A stretch of 64,000 nt of DNA. Source: Tetragonia tetragonoides (lineage: Eukaryota; Streptophyta; Magnoliopsida; Caryophyllales; Aizoaceae). The notes beneath the pieces are model-generated. The model saw only the letters and a program-made list of their open reading frames with translations, was not told where the DNA came from and searched no databases. A program made the position numbers and the translations under genes. Of the stretch, positions 35,504 through 46,860 are shown in pieces; position 1 is the stretch's first letter; each line of letters begins with the position of its first letter. The DNA lies in assembly GCA_038025085.1 (NCBI GenBank), contig CM076148.1:4743501-4807500 (forward strand), read 5' to 3'.

Positions 35504-38348
35504 TGTAACACCCCGAATTTTCATCCAATTTAAAACCATTTAAAATCACGAGTTGCAGCGGAAAAACTCTAGAAATCCGAAGCGTTACCGCCGTATTTAA
35601 TGTTCAAATCAAATACAAGGCTAGAAATAAAAACAAGTGCTAGAAACCTCAACCCAACATACTAGATAATTAAAATATTAACTATCCTTCAACTAACTTA
35701 AAACAGATAATCCAAATAAAATAAAAGTATTAAACTTATTAATTCTCATGCAAGAGAATTAATCTTCTTACAATAATAAAATCCCAATAATATCAATGTT
35801 CCAAACTAAGCAATAAAATAAATGTTTTTAGAAGATATACAATCTTCTTGGCACGCATTCCCTAGCTCAACTCCTCGAGCTACAATCCTGTCAATCTACT
35901 CCCCCATATAGACAAATTCCATATAGGTTCATCATAGGCCGACCATTGAAGAGAAATGGACAACAAACACAAGTAAAAAGAAAAACAACTAATCAGCGAT
36001 GCTAAGTAATTCATAACCACATAATCCATCTCAATCTCCAATATTAAGTTCTCATGCTTAATCAAGTAAACTAATCATGCTTTAAAAATAAAGACACAAT
36101 AATCACCAAATAATAAATCTCAGTATTTATTATTATCCATTAGCCAAGTTCATTAGAGAGAAGAGAATCGCAAGAATTGTCAAACCAACCGCAGTCGATT
36201 CAATAGGATCTTAGTCCAGTGCACAGTGGCAAAAGAGGGATCAACCGTCCCGGAGTATAGATGACTCCCGAAGTACTTCTAGATGTTCCTAAGTATGCAT
36301 ACCCTCTCTCAACCCTTAGGTTTACAAGAAGAACAGTTTCATCCACAAAACTTCACTTGCCCAATCATCATATATGGATACAAGCTTTAACTAAATACAT
36401 CGAGGCCATAACCAATGGAACCACTCAACATACCAATGACAAATTCTCATTCGCATCCTTTGGTGGATCTCTCACACAAAGAAGTCTTAACTCTCAATTC
36501 AATTTAATATGGTGATCACATAACAAGTAATACACATAATCTTGGCACTCAAGTAACCCAATATGGTTACAATTTCCGATGGTATTTTACATGAAAGGGG
36601 CATCTAGGCCTTAATTCAAAACCACATAATCAATAGTCAAAGTTCATATTAACTTATTGAAGTAACATGCTTCTAACATGATTCCACATGCTTACTAACA
36701 TGATACAAAAATAGCATTTTCGAGCTATATCCAATTGAACAATTATTGACATAATTTTCCGTTCAATAACCAAATAAACATGCATCTCCTCACATGAATA
36801 TTAATCAAGTAGACAATGCTACACAAGTGAATTTCCAACATTATACATGCATTCACTATCATATAATTCTATACGAATCATCACAAGAAAATAAACATCA
36901 ATTATTCCTTCTCAACTATTCACAAGTCCAAATATAAATTCACATACCTAATTCAATACTAGACAATGAATACAAATCCCAACGATATGAATTATGACAA
37001 AGAGATTTCATAATTCATAGAGACATGAATTACCTTTAGCAATAGGCAATCACACAAACAAATAACGTAAGCTCCTTACGTTCAAGCGCGGCCAACGGGT
37101 CCTAACAAATCCACAATGTAACAATAGTCAATACCTTGACTTCTAAACCACTTTATTAAACTTTAAAGATGATTTAGCATCCTTAATTTAATTAATTAAG
37201 TTGCTGGAATTTTCAGTTACTCAAGCATGCTCAAAGTTTCCAAAAACGAATTTGCATAAACAAAATAGGAAACTTTCCAAAACCCTAAACAAGTCAACTA
37301 GTCAAAGCAAGTCAACACCCAAACCAACACCAACATCACCACCACCAGCAGACCCGCTGGTGGGCCCGCCGGCAGGCACCTGGCTGCGCACGGCCGCCAG
37401 CGACGGCACTGCAGCGCCGCACTACTGGGTCGTGCGTCGTGCAGGCTCGGCCGTGTGGCCCTAATATAATTTTTTTTTTTAAAATCAATTCAACAAACCC
37501 TAAACTAATTAAATCTAAAATACATAAATTTTCAGATTTTAATTAAATTACAAAGATCCAACCTTTTTTATTCAAACTTGATTCAATTCAATAAAAACCA
37601 CAAATCAAACACTAATCATGATTCTATCATGCAAATTAAATAGAATCTAACAAACCCTAGATAATACTAAATTAGGGTTTATCATACAAAACTAGGGTTC
37701 ATGAAAACATACTTGAATTGAATAAAAAACGTTTAATAATCAAAGAAAATCAATTTAGAATACTTACTTGAAAATTCAAGGTATTAAAACTGAGCAAGAT
37801 GGATTGTGAAAAGTGATGAACTTTTCTCCTTCTTTTTGCTCTGGGATTTTCGTCCGTGAGGTGAAGAGAGAGAGATAATGTGTGTGTGTTTTTTTTTTTG
37901 TTTGGTAAAGAATCAGTTATGTGAGGAAGTTGAGTATATTTAGGAATCCCTAAATCTACTCCTTCTTTACTAAACTGTTTCTTTCCTAAAAAATCTCCTT
38001 AATTCCCTCCAGTTACCAAAATATTTTAGGAAACCAAATTTTGCAAAATAAAATCTGAATATTTGGTCCCATATTTTCGGCCATATGGCCGAAAATATTG
38101 GCCCAACCCTTTTCTCATAATTTCGGTAGGCCCAAAATTCCCTTTTTATTTATTTGGCCCAATTATAATTAATTAGGTCCAAAATCAAAACCCGTATATT
38201 TTAAATTCGAAATATTTTTGAGCCCAATTAAATATTTTTGAGTCCAATTAAATATTTTTGAGCCCAATTAAATATTTTAAATACGAAATTGCATTTTCTT
38301 TTTAAGTAATTATTATTCTAAAATGAATAAAAATTACGTGGTATTACA
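35504..38348 (-). repeat. 5' LTR of the retrotransposon
   Basis: 2845 bp, upstream with respect to element direction, so it should carry the element promoter on the minus strand. It has an insertion around 37405-37440 relative to the other LTR, within the GC-rich island, and three copies of a 22-bp unit AAATATTTTTGAGYCCAATT (38211-38276). Confidence 0.95.
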
Positions 38349-38499
38349 ACCACAGTGACTATCCCCCGCGCTGGCTTGTAGGCACCTCAAAGGGTGGGAC
38401 AACTGGCCAAGGAATTTAAAACTGTTCCATGCCCAAGGCTAAGTATAAGCTTGTGTTCTTTAGTCTTTCTCTTTCTTGTTTTGGGTATGTGAAATGCTA

Positions 38500-39046
38500 G
38501 TGTCCCACATTGGAAAACCAAAGAAGTTTTGAAGGGTTTATAACTGAAGGGCTTCCTTCTATTGTTTGAAGAACTATCCCCTATGGATTGGGCTAGAGTT
38601 GGGCTTCCCCACGCACGCGCCGCCACCGCCGTTTGGTTCGGTTCGCACGCGCGGTGCGGTGTGGCCCACCTTTTTGGGCGAAGTTTATTCGAGAGTCCAG
38701 TTTTTATAAGACTATTCGTTTAACGAAGTACAATCCACATTTATTATTTTTGTTTGAACATTTCAAATCTATTTGCAACGTTCCCTGATTTCTCTCCTCC
38801 ATTATCTCAGTGGGTTATTGAAACTGCCTCTTTTTCTTGTTGAAAAATAGCGTTCTTTCAGTAGTTTTCAAGTACATAAAAATCTTCTTCTCTCCCAAAA
38901 ATTTCCCTCTCTGGTTCTGAGCATATTTTCGAGTTTCATCTTCTGTAAACTGAGTGCACTGTTTACAGAGGCGTTGTGTAACCTTGGGGGACGACGCCTA
39001 TACTGAATTGCACTGTAATCAGGTCGAATTTCGCTTCTAAGACAGT
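38500..39046. mobile_element. Possible solo LTR or LTR fragment (Ty1/copia-like)
   Basis: The stretch begins TGTCCCACATTGG and ends TTCTAAGACA, so it has TG..CA ends. It holds a GC-rich CACGCACGCGCCGCC segment in AT-rich surroundings and a segment with polyadenylation-type features. No clean 5-bp duplication is seen, so its ends and identity are uncertain. Confidence 0.35.
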
Positions 39047-39799
39047 GATTCCATCACGCCACAGCTTACATCAAATTCATATTCGCCCAACATTCCACAA
39101 ATTATTTACCAACAGATCTTTGGGGCATGTGCTAGCAAGAGTGAAAACCATTAAATTTTCACTTGCTTTCGGCAAGAGCTTACCAAAACAAATGTTAGGA
39201 AATTGTCAATATTCTAGTTATAAATTAAAACTCAAGTTTCAAATATATTTTGGTAATCAGTCGGAATCACGTTTTATTGGGGAAAAATAGTCGTTTGTAC
39301 ATCATACTTATTGAAATGGTAATTTCTTACTTCAAGTCTTAGCAGAAAATACTAAAATGTGGTAACCGGCAATCAAACCTATCATTAAATGTGGTTTGGT
39401 AATAGGTTCGTTCTCTGATCTTAATTGAAGTAAATTAGAAGAAATGAACTTATTTGAGCAAGTTAGGTCTAGAATAGATTGATCTTTTCTGCTTATTTTT
39501 CTTTGTTACTTGACCATGTTTATAACTCATCAAAATCCTTTTAACAAAGTATTCACTTGAAGTGCGAGTTGAAAAATACTTCTAATGGTGAAAAATGCAT
39601 CATCGTGAACGTATAACGGAATAAAAATTAAGATGCTACATTAAGTAAACTGTACTGAGGTGAACTATACAAATTTGAATTGAAATGAAAATTATAATTT
39701 TATAAAAATAAATAAATCTGGTGACCATTGTAATTCAATCTGATTTATGTTTACGCTTTTTATTTGCAAGCCCTCCAAAAAAGGGTATTAAATTATGAG
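39047..39799. other. AT-rich intergenic DNA
   Basis: No coding exon, no clear repeat boundary. An 81-codon open frame at 39045-39290 has no recognisable residues. Confidence 0.45.
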
Positions 39800-39972
39800 T
39801 TGGGATCCTCTCCATTTTATTTCTCTCCATTTTCTAAATGGAGGGTTAGATCTTTTTCTCTCATTTTGCCTCTTTGAATTTATTTAATTCAAAATTTGGT
39901 TAGAGGGAGATCCGACCATTCATTTAGTAAATGGAGGCCTCCATTTCTTTTAACAAATGGAGAAGATCCCAA
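39800..39972. mobile_element. Small palindromic MITE
   Basis: The arms TTGGGATCCTCTCCATTT and, on the opposite strand, TTGGGATCTTCTCCATTT form a near-palindrome of 173 bp with further inverted matches inside (AAATGGAGG / CCTCCATTT). No coding capacity; target duplication not identified. Confidence 0.65.
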
Positions 39973-40049
39973 TTCCTAAATTACTGCCCTCCTCTTCAAA
40001 AAAAGGTGGCAAATTACTTACTAGAGTACTTACTGCCCTCCTGCTATAT

Positions 40050-40527
40050 TATGTTTGGACTCTTCAACAACGAACATATCAGAGTAACTGAACAACCAGC
40101 GCAAGCATTGACCCCGTCATTGAGCACCAACAAGGAGTTTGGGCCTGTTCTCCTCGACTTCCCCCTGAAGTATTCAGTAAAATTAAGTTCAGTTCAGTAA
40201 AATTAAGTTCAATTCAGTAAAAAGAAGTTCAGTTCAGGAAAATTCAGTAGAGTTCGGTAAACCAAAGAACAAATTTACTCTTTGTAATTGTACATTCAGT
40301 AAAAATAAGTTAAGTTCAGAAAAATTCAGTTCAGTTCAGTAAATTCCAGTTCAGTTCAGTATTGTGTAGATAAGTTCAGTAAAAAGAAGGTGAAGAGAAC
40401 AGGCCCTTAGTATATAGTTCAAAGAAGCCAGCAGACACAAGGCAGAGGGGGAAATGGGAATTCGAACTCATGATCTTATCTTATCAAACCACTTAGAAGT
40501 AAGCTTGGAACCACTAGAACACCACCC
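40050..40527 (-). mobile_element. Long SINE, family copy 2, interrupted by a MITE
   Basis: Matches 23790-24010 on the same strand: shared ATGTTTGGACTC, GAACATATCAGA, TGAACAACCAGCGCAAGCAT, GCACCAACAAGG, AGCCAGCAGACACAAGG and the box A/B end. The match is interrupted at 40141-40406 by a MITE that is absent from copy 1. Confidence 0.8.
40141..40406. mobile_element. PIF/Harbinger-like MITE inside the SINE
   Basis: TIRs GGGCCTGTTCTCCTCGACTT and, on the opposite strand, GGGCCTGTTCTCTTCACCTT. TTT/TTA flank the ends, close to a 3-bp TTA duplication. The inside is made of AGTTCAGTAAAATT-like words. The empty site is seen in the other SINE copy at 23790-24010. Confidence 0.8.
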
Positions 40528-40688
40528 ATTGATATACGTTGAGAGTTTGAAACTTGCTTTTAACAACGTAATGATTAATTGAAACATACCTCCTATTAAT
40601 ATTATCTGTTTTCAAAATATTTAAAAAAAAAAAAACTTTCTATCACATTGGAAGAAACTTTCCATGAGGTTCATATATCACTCTCAAT

Positions 40689-41258
40689 TAGGGATATAAA
40701 TGGATTCATGATCCGCGGATACCCGCTCCATCCGAACCGAATATCTGGATTAAAACCCGATTAAATGGATGATGGAGCGGATGACGGATGGATCAGATGG
40801 CGGATGGAGCGGATGATGGATGAGATTTCTCATCCGCTAACCCGATCCGCGAATCCATCCGTCACCCGTTTAGATATAAAAGTGTAAAAGAACTATATAA
40901 AAAAGATATCAAACCTAGGTTATATTTACATGTTAGTTTAATTTTACTTACTTTCTAATTTGTATTGTTATTATTTAAAATAAATTGTGTTATTTTTATT
41001 GTTACAAGGTAAAACAATCGTATATGAGTTGAAATTTTGTTTGACTACTGAAAATTTTATTATAGTTGGGTGTATTCATTGTTTTTAGTCCATAAACCGT
41101 TAAGCACCCGATCCATCCACTAATCCGCGGATGACGGATGGATTGGATATGGATTGGATGGTTCATGGATGACGGATGGAGCGGATTGATTAGATGGATT
41201 TCGCGGATGGAGCGGATGATGCTCCACCCGATCCGAATCCGATCCATTTACATCCCTA
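40689..41258. mobile_element. Non-autonomous hAT element, 570 bp, 8-bp TSD
   Basis: TIRs TAGGGATATAAATGGATT and, on the opposite strand, TAGGGATGTAAATGGATC are flanked by a perfect 8-bp duplication CTCTCAAT (40681-40688, 41259-41266), the hAT signature. The two ends hold imperfect GGATGGAGCGGATGA-type subterminal repeats, which in hAT elements are often transposase binding sites. Confidence 0.88.
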
Positions 41259-41822
41259 CTCTCAATCTCTCATTGAAATAAACCTCTTGTGAGCGGTGGC
41301 AGATCTAGCAATTTTTAATATAGGTGTCCATTTAAATCTTAGTTATTATTATCTCTTAATTACGGTGTGTATTAATAGATTTTAAGAGAATTTCAACCTA
41401 TTTTTTGATAAAATGTAAATATTTTTTTTCACCAACCGGTGCCTCTTAATTAGATTCGTCCCTGCTTGTAAGAATTTTTTTTAAAATCACATATAGGTTT
41501 GTACAGAAGAAAAAAAAAAAACTCGCCTATGAGATTATTATACCGCGCTATTTCAAAAGTGAGATTATTATCTACAACTCGAGTAAAATTCGGATTCTAA
41601 ATAATTTTCCTTTTACATTTATACCCGTGCAATGAAATAAACGAGTTTCATTAAACAAATTAGTCTTCTCCAGCGCAACCTATGGAGCATGATAATTGAT
41701 ATTGACTGCAGCAAGTAATACTCCATGATTCCAGCTTAACAATTCTCCTCCTCGCGGATGAGCGGATCCAAATTCAATATTTAATAATGTGACATTATTA
41801 TTTAATTTTGTGAGGCGATTTA
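41259..41822. other. Intergenic DNA between MITEs
   Basis: AT-rich, no supported gene. Confidence 0.4.
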
Positions 41823-42535
41823 GGGTATATCTGATAGAGCTGAACTTATCAGAATTAAACTGGACACTACTTAACTGAACTGGACACAACTGAACTAAAT
41901 TGAACAAAATTTAGTATGTAAAACAAAAAGTATATTTCTAAACTTAGAGTATCCCCATTGAAGCTTTTTGAGAGAGTTTCCTCAAAGCTTGAATGGGAGA
42001 AGAGTTTAAGGTAGTCTGCCACAAAGCGGTTGTGGCAGGACAAAGCGCTTTGTGAGTGAAAAAAAAAAACCATGGAACAATTAAGCTGGAAACGCGTGCG
42101 GCAAAAAACAATAGAAATAGCTAGCAAGTGACCTACAGGCGCCTGGGGTGGAAAATTAACATGACTTGCATGGTCCCCCATACCTTGTTTTGCTGCCAAG
42201 TGTCCCATGATGCCCCCACTTCTTTGTTTTTTTTCCTTCCCATTTGTAATTTCAATCGTTGAAGCATTGAATTGTTAACATTAAATAAAAATATTTTTAT
42301 TATTAATAAATTTGAGTGTAGATCCTATGTAAAAAGCTTTTTAGAGGTTTTTTTCAATGGGAGTAAGAGGTCTGTAGAGTGGTGATGTGGCATGAGAAAA
42401 AGCTCTCCCATAAACCTCTTTGATGGGGATGCTCTACGCACTAGTGAACTGAACTGAACATCATTTAACTGAAATTAAAATCACTAAATTGACATCTAAA
42501 TTGAACTGACCGTATAAGCTCTATCAAACGCACCT
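41823..42535. mobile_element. PIF/Harbinger-like MITE with a second element nested inside
   Basis: The outer TIRs share TGATAGAGCT (left GGGTATATCTGATAGAGCT; right, opposite strand, AGGTGCGTTTGATAGAGCTT) and are flanked by TTA on both sides. The body consists of ACTGAACTGAAC-like words. Without the nested element it is about 220 bp. Confidence 0.75.
41946..42435. mobile_element. Nested MITE with AGAG(T/C)ATCCCCAT ends
   Basis: Left AGAGTATCCCCATTGAAGC and right, opposite strand, AGAGCATCCCCATCAAAGA. About 490 bp, carried in the middle of the MITE at 41823-42535. No clear target duplication. The ends resemble those of short Mutator-like elements. Confidence 0.65.
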
Positions 42536-44101
42536 TTAAAGGGGTATTTTATAGTTTGCTTTGATCGATCAATTAATTCAGACATTCAGCTTAGGTTTAC
42601 TTTAGGACAATAACAACATCTAGATCTACTACATGTCTAACCTAACTAGGTAGCTAGAGATTAGTTGGAAAATGATTGAGTGTACAGTGTGTACTAAATC
42701 ATAATTTAAAATAAAATCAATACTCTTTATAGAAAAATCAAGTAACATGTGGGTGGAGCCATTTCGTGTACCAAATAAATAGTTTATGCACAAGTTATGC
42801 AAGACTAAATTATAAACACGGGCACAGATGATATCAAAATATTTCTAAAGAAGGTTTAAGTAACCAAACTCAGATTTTGTTTGTTTCTTGTGTTGTGTCC
42901 TTAGATTGTATTTTTTTTTTCATTGAATTGAATCGAACTGAATTGAAATAGACAAGATTAAATGCGTAATATGTAAAAGAATATGTATATCATAGAAGTG
43001 AACCAAACTGAGTACTAGATAAGTGGGAAAAGGAAAAAAACACGTAAGCAAGGGCTTTGTTTTGTTTATGTAGTAGTCAATTGAGTGCAGATTGCTTCTT
43101 TACCTCTATGGGATATAGAAAACTTGAAATTGTAGGTTGTTTACTTGAGCACTAAAAAGAGATAATAGTACTCCCTAAAAGAAACAACATAGCCTGTTGT
43201 AGAATGTGAGTTATAAGTAATAACAATGGTTGGATCCTGATTTAGAGTGATGTGTCCTACATATTTCTACAAGAATTGTCTTTTCTTTATTTTTTTACAC
43301 ATAAAGTTGTCTTTTCCTTCTTTCAATTATACCACCATACTGAGTACGACCCTGTTTTTGTCTCCATATATACTGCACGTTCTTCTGTTTTGTTACGTAA
43401 TATGATTTTTATTCCGTTCCGTTTCGTGTTTTAATTTCTATTTTATACAGGAATTTTTGTTCCGTTCTAATTCTGTGTTGTATTCATTCTGTATTTATCT
43501 TGTCTCACATTCTGTACCACAGTGCAATTTATGTTCTCTTCTATTATGTGTTTTAGGTTATATTCCATTGCATTGTGCACTGCCCTATTCTGTATCATTT
43601 CATTGAAAAGATAGTGGTTAAATATCGTTATCGTATTCTAATAATTTTACATATAAGTACCTCTCACATAACTTCGTTATGTGAACAACTACGTAATTTT
43701 GCATTTTAAATAACTATCATTTGTGATTCCACTTTTCATGTAAAATACTTATCCTATGAAATTTAGACCTAAAATTGATGATTCACTAATTTACTTCTGT
43801 TTTCCCTTTCTCTCCTCATATCCCTTTATGCTATTAGCAAGTAGCTAGCAACTCTCACCAGTTGGTTTCAGTGTTTCACACCCTCCAAAAAGAATAAAAT
43901 GGTAAATAAAAAGTGTAAAACAGTCACTAGTAGCATTTATTGTCCATCAAGAAACTTGCTTTATATTAGAAGATAGTTTACGATAAATGTTATACGAAAG
44001 ATATTTGTCACCAAATATCCTTGTATATGATTAAACCTATCAATTAGGCCAGATTCAATCGATTAATCTCATTTCTAGTTCGAAGTATACTTTTACACTA
44101 A
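42536..44101. other. AT-rich intergenic DNA
   Basis: No coding exon or repeat boundary that I can support. Confidence 0.45.
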
Positions 44102-44391
44102 GGCTCTGTTTGATTCACCTTAATTTTAATTAAATTCAGTTTAGTTCAGTCCAGTCCAGTTCAGTTCAGTTCATGCGTAACTTTGGTACTTATATAACTT
44201 TTTATTTCGAGATAATTTCATGATGATAATATGTCATCAGAAAGGTCTCAAAGCATACTTTCAAATGAGTCCAACATTGACTATGTTTGGATAAATTTTA
44301 TATGGTTAACGGTCAAGTTTAAAATATCAATTCAGTTCAGTTCAGATCAGTCAATTTAGATCAATTTTATCCAGGTGAATCAAACGGAGCT
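44102..44391. mobile_element. PIF/Harbinger-like MITE, TAA duplication
   Basis: TIRs GGCTCTGTTTGATTCACCT and, opposite strand, AGCTCCGTTTGATTCACCT, flanked by TAA (44099-44101 and 44392-44394). The inside has AGTTCAGTTCAGTTCA words near both ends. Confidence 0.82.
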
Positions 44392-44935
44392 TAACTTGTT
44401 ACAAAATTCAGTTTTTGACTTTTTGTTGGTTCTTAGGTTACATCCATATTTGTGCTTAATTTAAGGTCAATTTAGGTTTTCTATGTCAATCTCAAATTTT
44501 AGGGTTGAAATTGAAATGCATTTCGATAAGAGTTTTGATGTGCATCTTAGTTGACTTTCGATTTTAGGTTAGTTTTTTATCGGTTGGTTAGAATAAGTTC
44601 TAAGATCGTGTAAAATTTGAAAGGTTTTGTATTATTTCGTGTAAAGTATCAGCCCACAATGGAAAAACTCAACCGAAGCTCAGGAACTAATCCAAGGCTC
44701 ATATGATGCACCCTTTCACCGCACTACTAAACTATTTTTGTGTTTTGTCCTAAAAACAAAAAGTAAGAAAAAGTAAATTGATTACTGCACAATTTAAGTT
44801 AAGAATGGTCATGCGTTGTGTCACGTATCGTGCAGTGTTCTAGGAGGCATGACCCACGACATATGGTCAATCATATCTTGTCTTTCTTCATTTACGTGTC
44901 AATTCGTGTTTAAAGCTTTTTTCATATATATAAAT
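44392..44935. other. Intergenic DNA
   Basis: No supported gene or repeat. Confidence 0.4.
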
Positions 44936-45078
44936 TTTTATCACCTTTTGGGTGGGTCAAACTAGAGTTCAAATCCTCGTTGGTTACAACAGAGGTGCAA
45001 TCCTTTTATTCTCTCTATCTCTCTCCTTCAACCATCTAAACTCCCCATGCAATTCAAGGGCTCTAAAAAAAAAAAAAA
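44936..45078 (+). mobile_element. Possible decayed SINE
   Basis: A box B-like AGAGTTCAAATCCTCG (from 44972) is followed by a CT-rich body and a 14-A run (45065-45078). No good box A is seen. Confidence 0.35.
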
Positions 45079-45836
45079 TCTATTTTATGATGAGATTTAG
45101 AGGACCGCTTCTCTGATATTCTTTCGAAAACTGTAGAGGATCCTCACCCGTCAAACTATATTTTTTTCCTTTAAACGGTCCCTACTAGTTTGTGCCTTTT
45201 TGCCACATGTCGAGATCATGTCCGTGTTGTGTTGTGTCAAAGTCGGCTTGGGCCGAGTCGTACATTGTGACCGCCCGGGCCACAACCGTCGTTTGATAAA
45301 GTACACATAGAATAGATTAAAATGGTACCGTTTACGGGCGTAGAAGTCCATTTAAAACTTAAAAAGTGACCCTTCCTACTTTCCAAGTGGGTCTATCTCT
45401 ATCTGAGGCCGACGAGGGACCGTGGACGAGGGACCGTGAATGTGATAAGGGAATTGCTTTTGTCAACCTCTTTTGAGGGCTGTTAGAAACATCAGCCCAG
45501 CAATGAGTGGGATTGCTCTATTAAAAAGAAAAAACAAAAAGAAAAAACAAAGAAAGAAAGAAAAGAAGCAATGAGAGGAATCAATATTTTCTATAAAAAA
45601 GTGAAAAACAACTCGCGAAATATGCACTCGCGTATATGGTGTTTGATGTACCCACAAGTGTCATGTCATTAAATGGTGTTGGGGCTTATCCTGAATAAAA
45701 ATTTGGGATGGGCAAGTATGGTAAATGTGCTATACCCGATACATAAATTTTTTTGCAGTTGTCCACTAATACCTTTTGAGTTGGTTGAGTCTAAGAAAGG
45801 AAAACATGTACTCTCTCAAGTCCAGCTTTGGTTAAT
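45079..45836. other. Intergenic DNA
   Basis: No supported gene. Short AAAAGAAAAAAC-type runs near 45520-45570. Confidence 0.4.
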
Positions 45837-46860
45837 GCAATGGAATATATTGGAGGTCCTTCTAGCAAACTTCACAGTAGCAAGTTAAATGACCAAGGAT
45901 TCCAGAATTCTTTGTTTGCTAATCAAGGATTCCAGAATTCTAGTTCGGAGGTTGTGTCAGCTAGCTCCCTAGATACGGTTGAGGTTGTTCATCATGATGC
46001 TAGTTCGGAGGTTGTGTTTGGTAGCTCCCCTATAAGGTGGCTACAACTAATGTCAATGTGGATTGTAGGGAGCCCTCTGCCAATTTTATATTTAGGAAAA
46101 GGAATTACTCCCTTCAAATCCCTTCAACCGTGTATAAGAAGATTGAGGAAGGAAAGAAATTCAGCTTTTATCAACCCTCTTCATTGTCACTGATGACGAT
46201 TTGCGTTCATAAGACTTCTAAGGACATTGCCCATGATCTGGGTATTCCCTCTTCTGAAAATTTTGTTGACTCAAGAACTGCAAAATTATTGAAAGAGTCT
46301 ATTCCCTCCCGCGCGAATGTTGCGAAGGATAATCAATGTGTTGCCCATGAGGTTTCCACCTCTGTGGAGAAAGTTGAGGTCATTAGTGAAGAAGTTGTGA
46401 TGGGTGGTAAGATTGTGTCTCCCTCTTCTCTCAACATGGATAATTCTAATGTTTACAATATGAATCCGATTGGCCCTGTCATCCTTACTTCTAATATTAG
46501 AATCCGACATTCTAGCTACAAGATCAAGTTGCAGCGTAAGACTACTCACTTCTGCCGCTCATGCTTGACTTGCTATTCTCAGCCCCAGAAATCTTTGTCT
46601 TCCAATCTTCATTGGAGGAAAGGTCATCAAGCTTTATTCAATGAATGGTTTTGCAAGTATCGCTTGCGGTTTAAGCGCAAGACTGTTTCTAGCATGTATC
46701 AAAATAAGTCTCTCGCTAGAACTGTTAAATGTTTTAATTTTAATTTTGTTCATAGATATTTGTATCAGGTAGCACACTTAACCCAAGGGGTTTCTAAGGG
46801 CGTGCATATTGTATAAATTATGTAACTTTCCTGCTGCCAAAAAAAAAAAAAAAAAAAAAA
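45837..46860 (+). pseudogene. Unidentified frameshifted reading frame with a poly(A) end
   Basis: One frame starts with MEYIGGPSSKLHSSK at 45837 and holds two short duplications: AAGGATTCCAGAATTCT twice, and a 63-bp unit starting CTAGTTCGGAGGTTGTGT twice (45941 and 46004). Near 46030 the open frame shifts and continues as about 260 codons to TAA at 46814-46816, with NVDCREPSANFIFRKRNYSL and a basic, Cys-containing tail (THFCRSCLTCYSQPQ). Twenty-two A residues follow (46839-46860), 23 bp after the stop. The unspliced frame and A run suggest a retroposed copy or the 3' end of a non-LTR element, but no reverse transcriptase motif is present and I do not recognise the protein. Confidence 0.45.

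Larger units (their letters stand above)
26287..38348 (-). mobile_element. Ty3/gypsy LTR retrotransposon (chromovirus-like), 12.06 kb
   Basis: Two LTRs of 2.8 kb (26287-29107 and 35504-38348) begin TGTAACACC and end TATTACA on the plus strand. A 5-bp duplication ACCAC flanks them (26282-26286, 38349-38353). Inside, on the minus strand, come a tRNA-iMet primer site, an upstream ORF, gag, and pol in the order protease, reverse transcriptase, RNase H, integrase, which is the Ty3/gypsy order. In the first 375 aligned LTR bases I count eight substitutions and one indel, about 2%, so the insertion is fairly recent. Stops and a frameshift show that this copy is not autonomous. A chromodomain-like end of integrase places it near the Tekay/Del chromoviruses. 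Confidence 0.95.
26233..38439 (-). mobile_element. SINE split in two by the LTR retrotransposon
   Basis: On the minus strand a 140-bp unit runs from 38439 to 38349, is interrupted by the retrotransposon, and resumes from 26286 to its A tail (T run 26230-26253 on the plus strand). A 22-bp direct repeat flanks it: 26211-26232 and 38440-38461, starting TAAGTATAAGCTTGTG. The body contains TTGGCCAGTTGTCC (box A-like) and GGTCGACGGTAG (weak box B). Removing the retrotransposon and one copy of ACCAC restores a continuous SINE. Confidence 0.8.
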
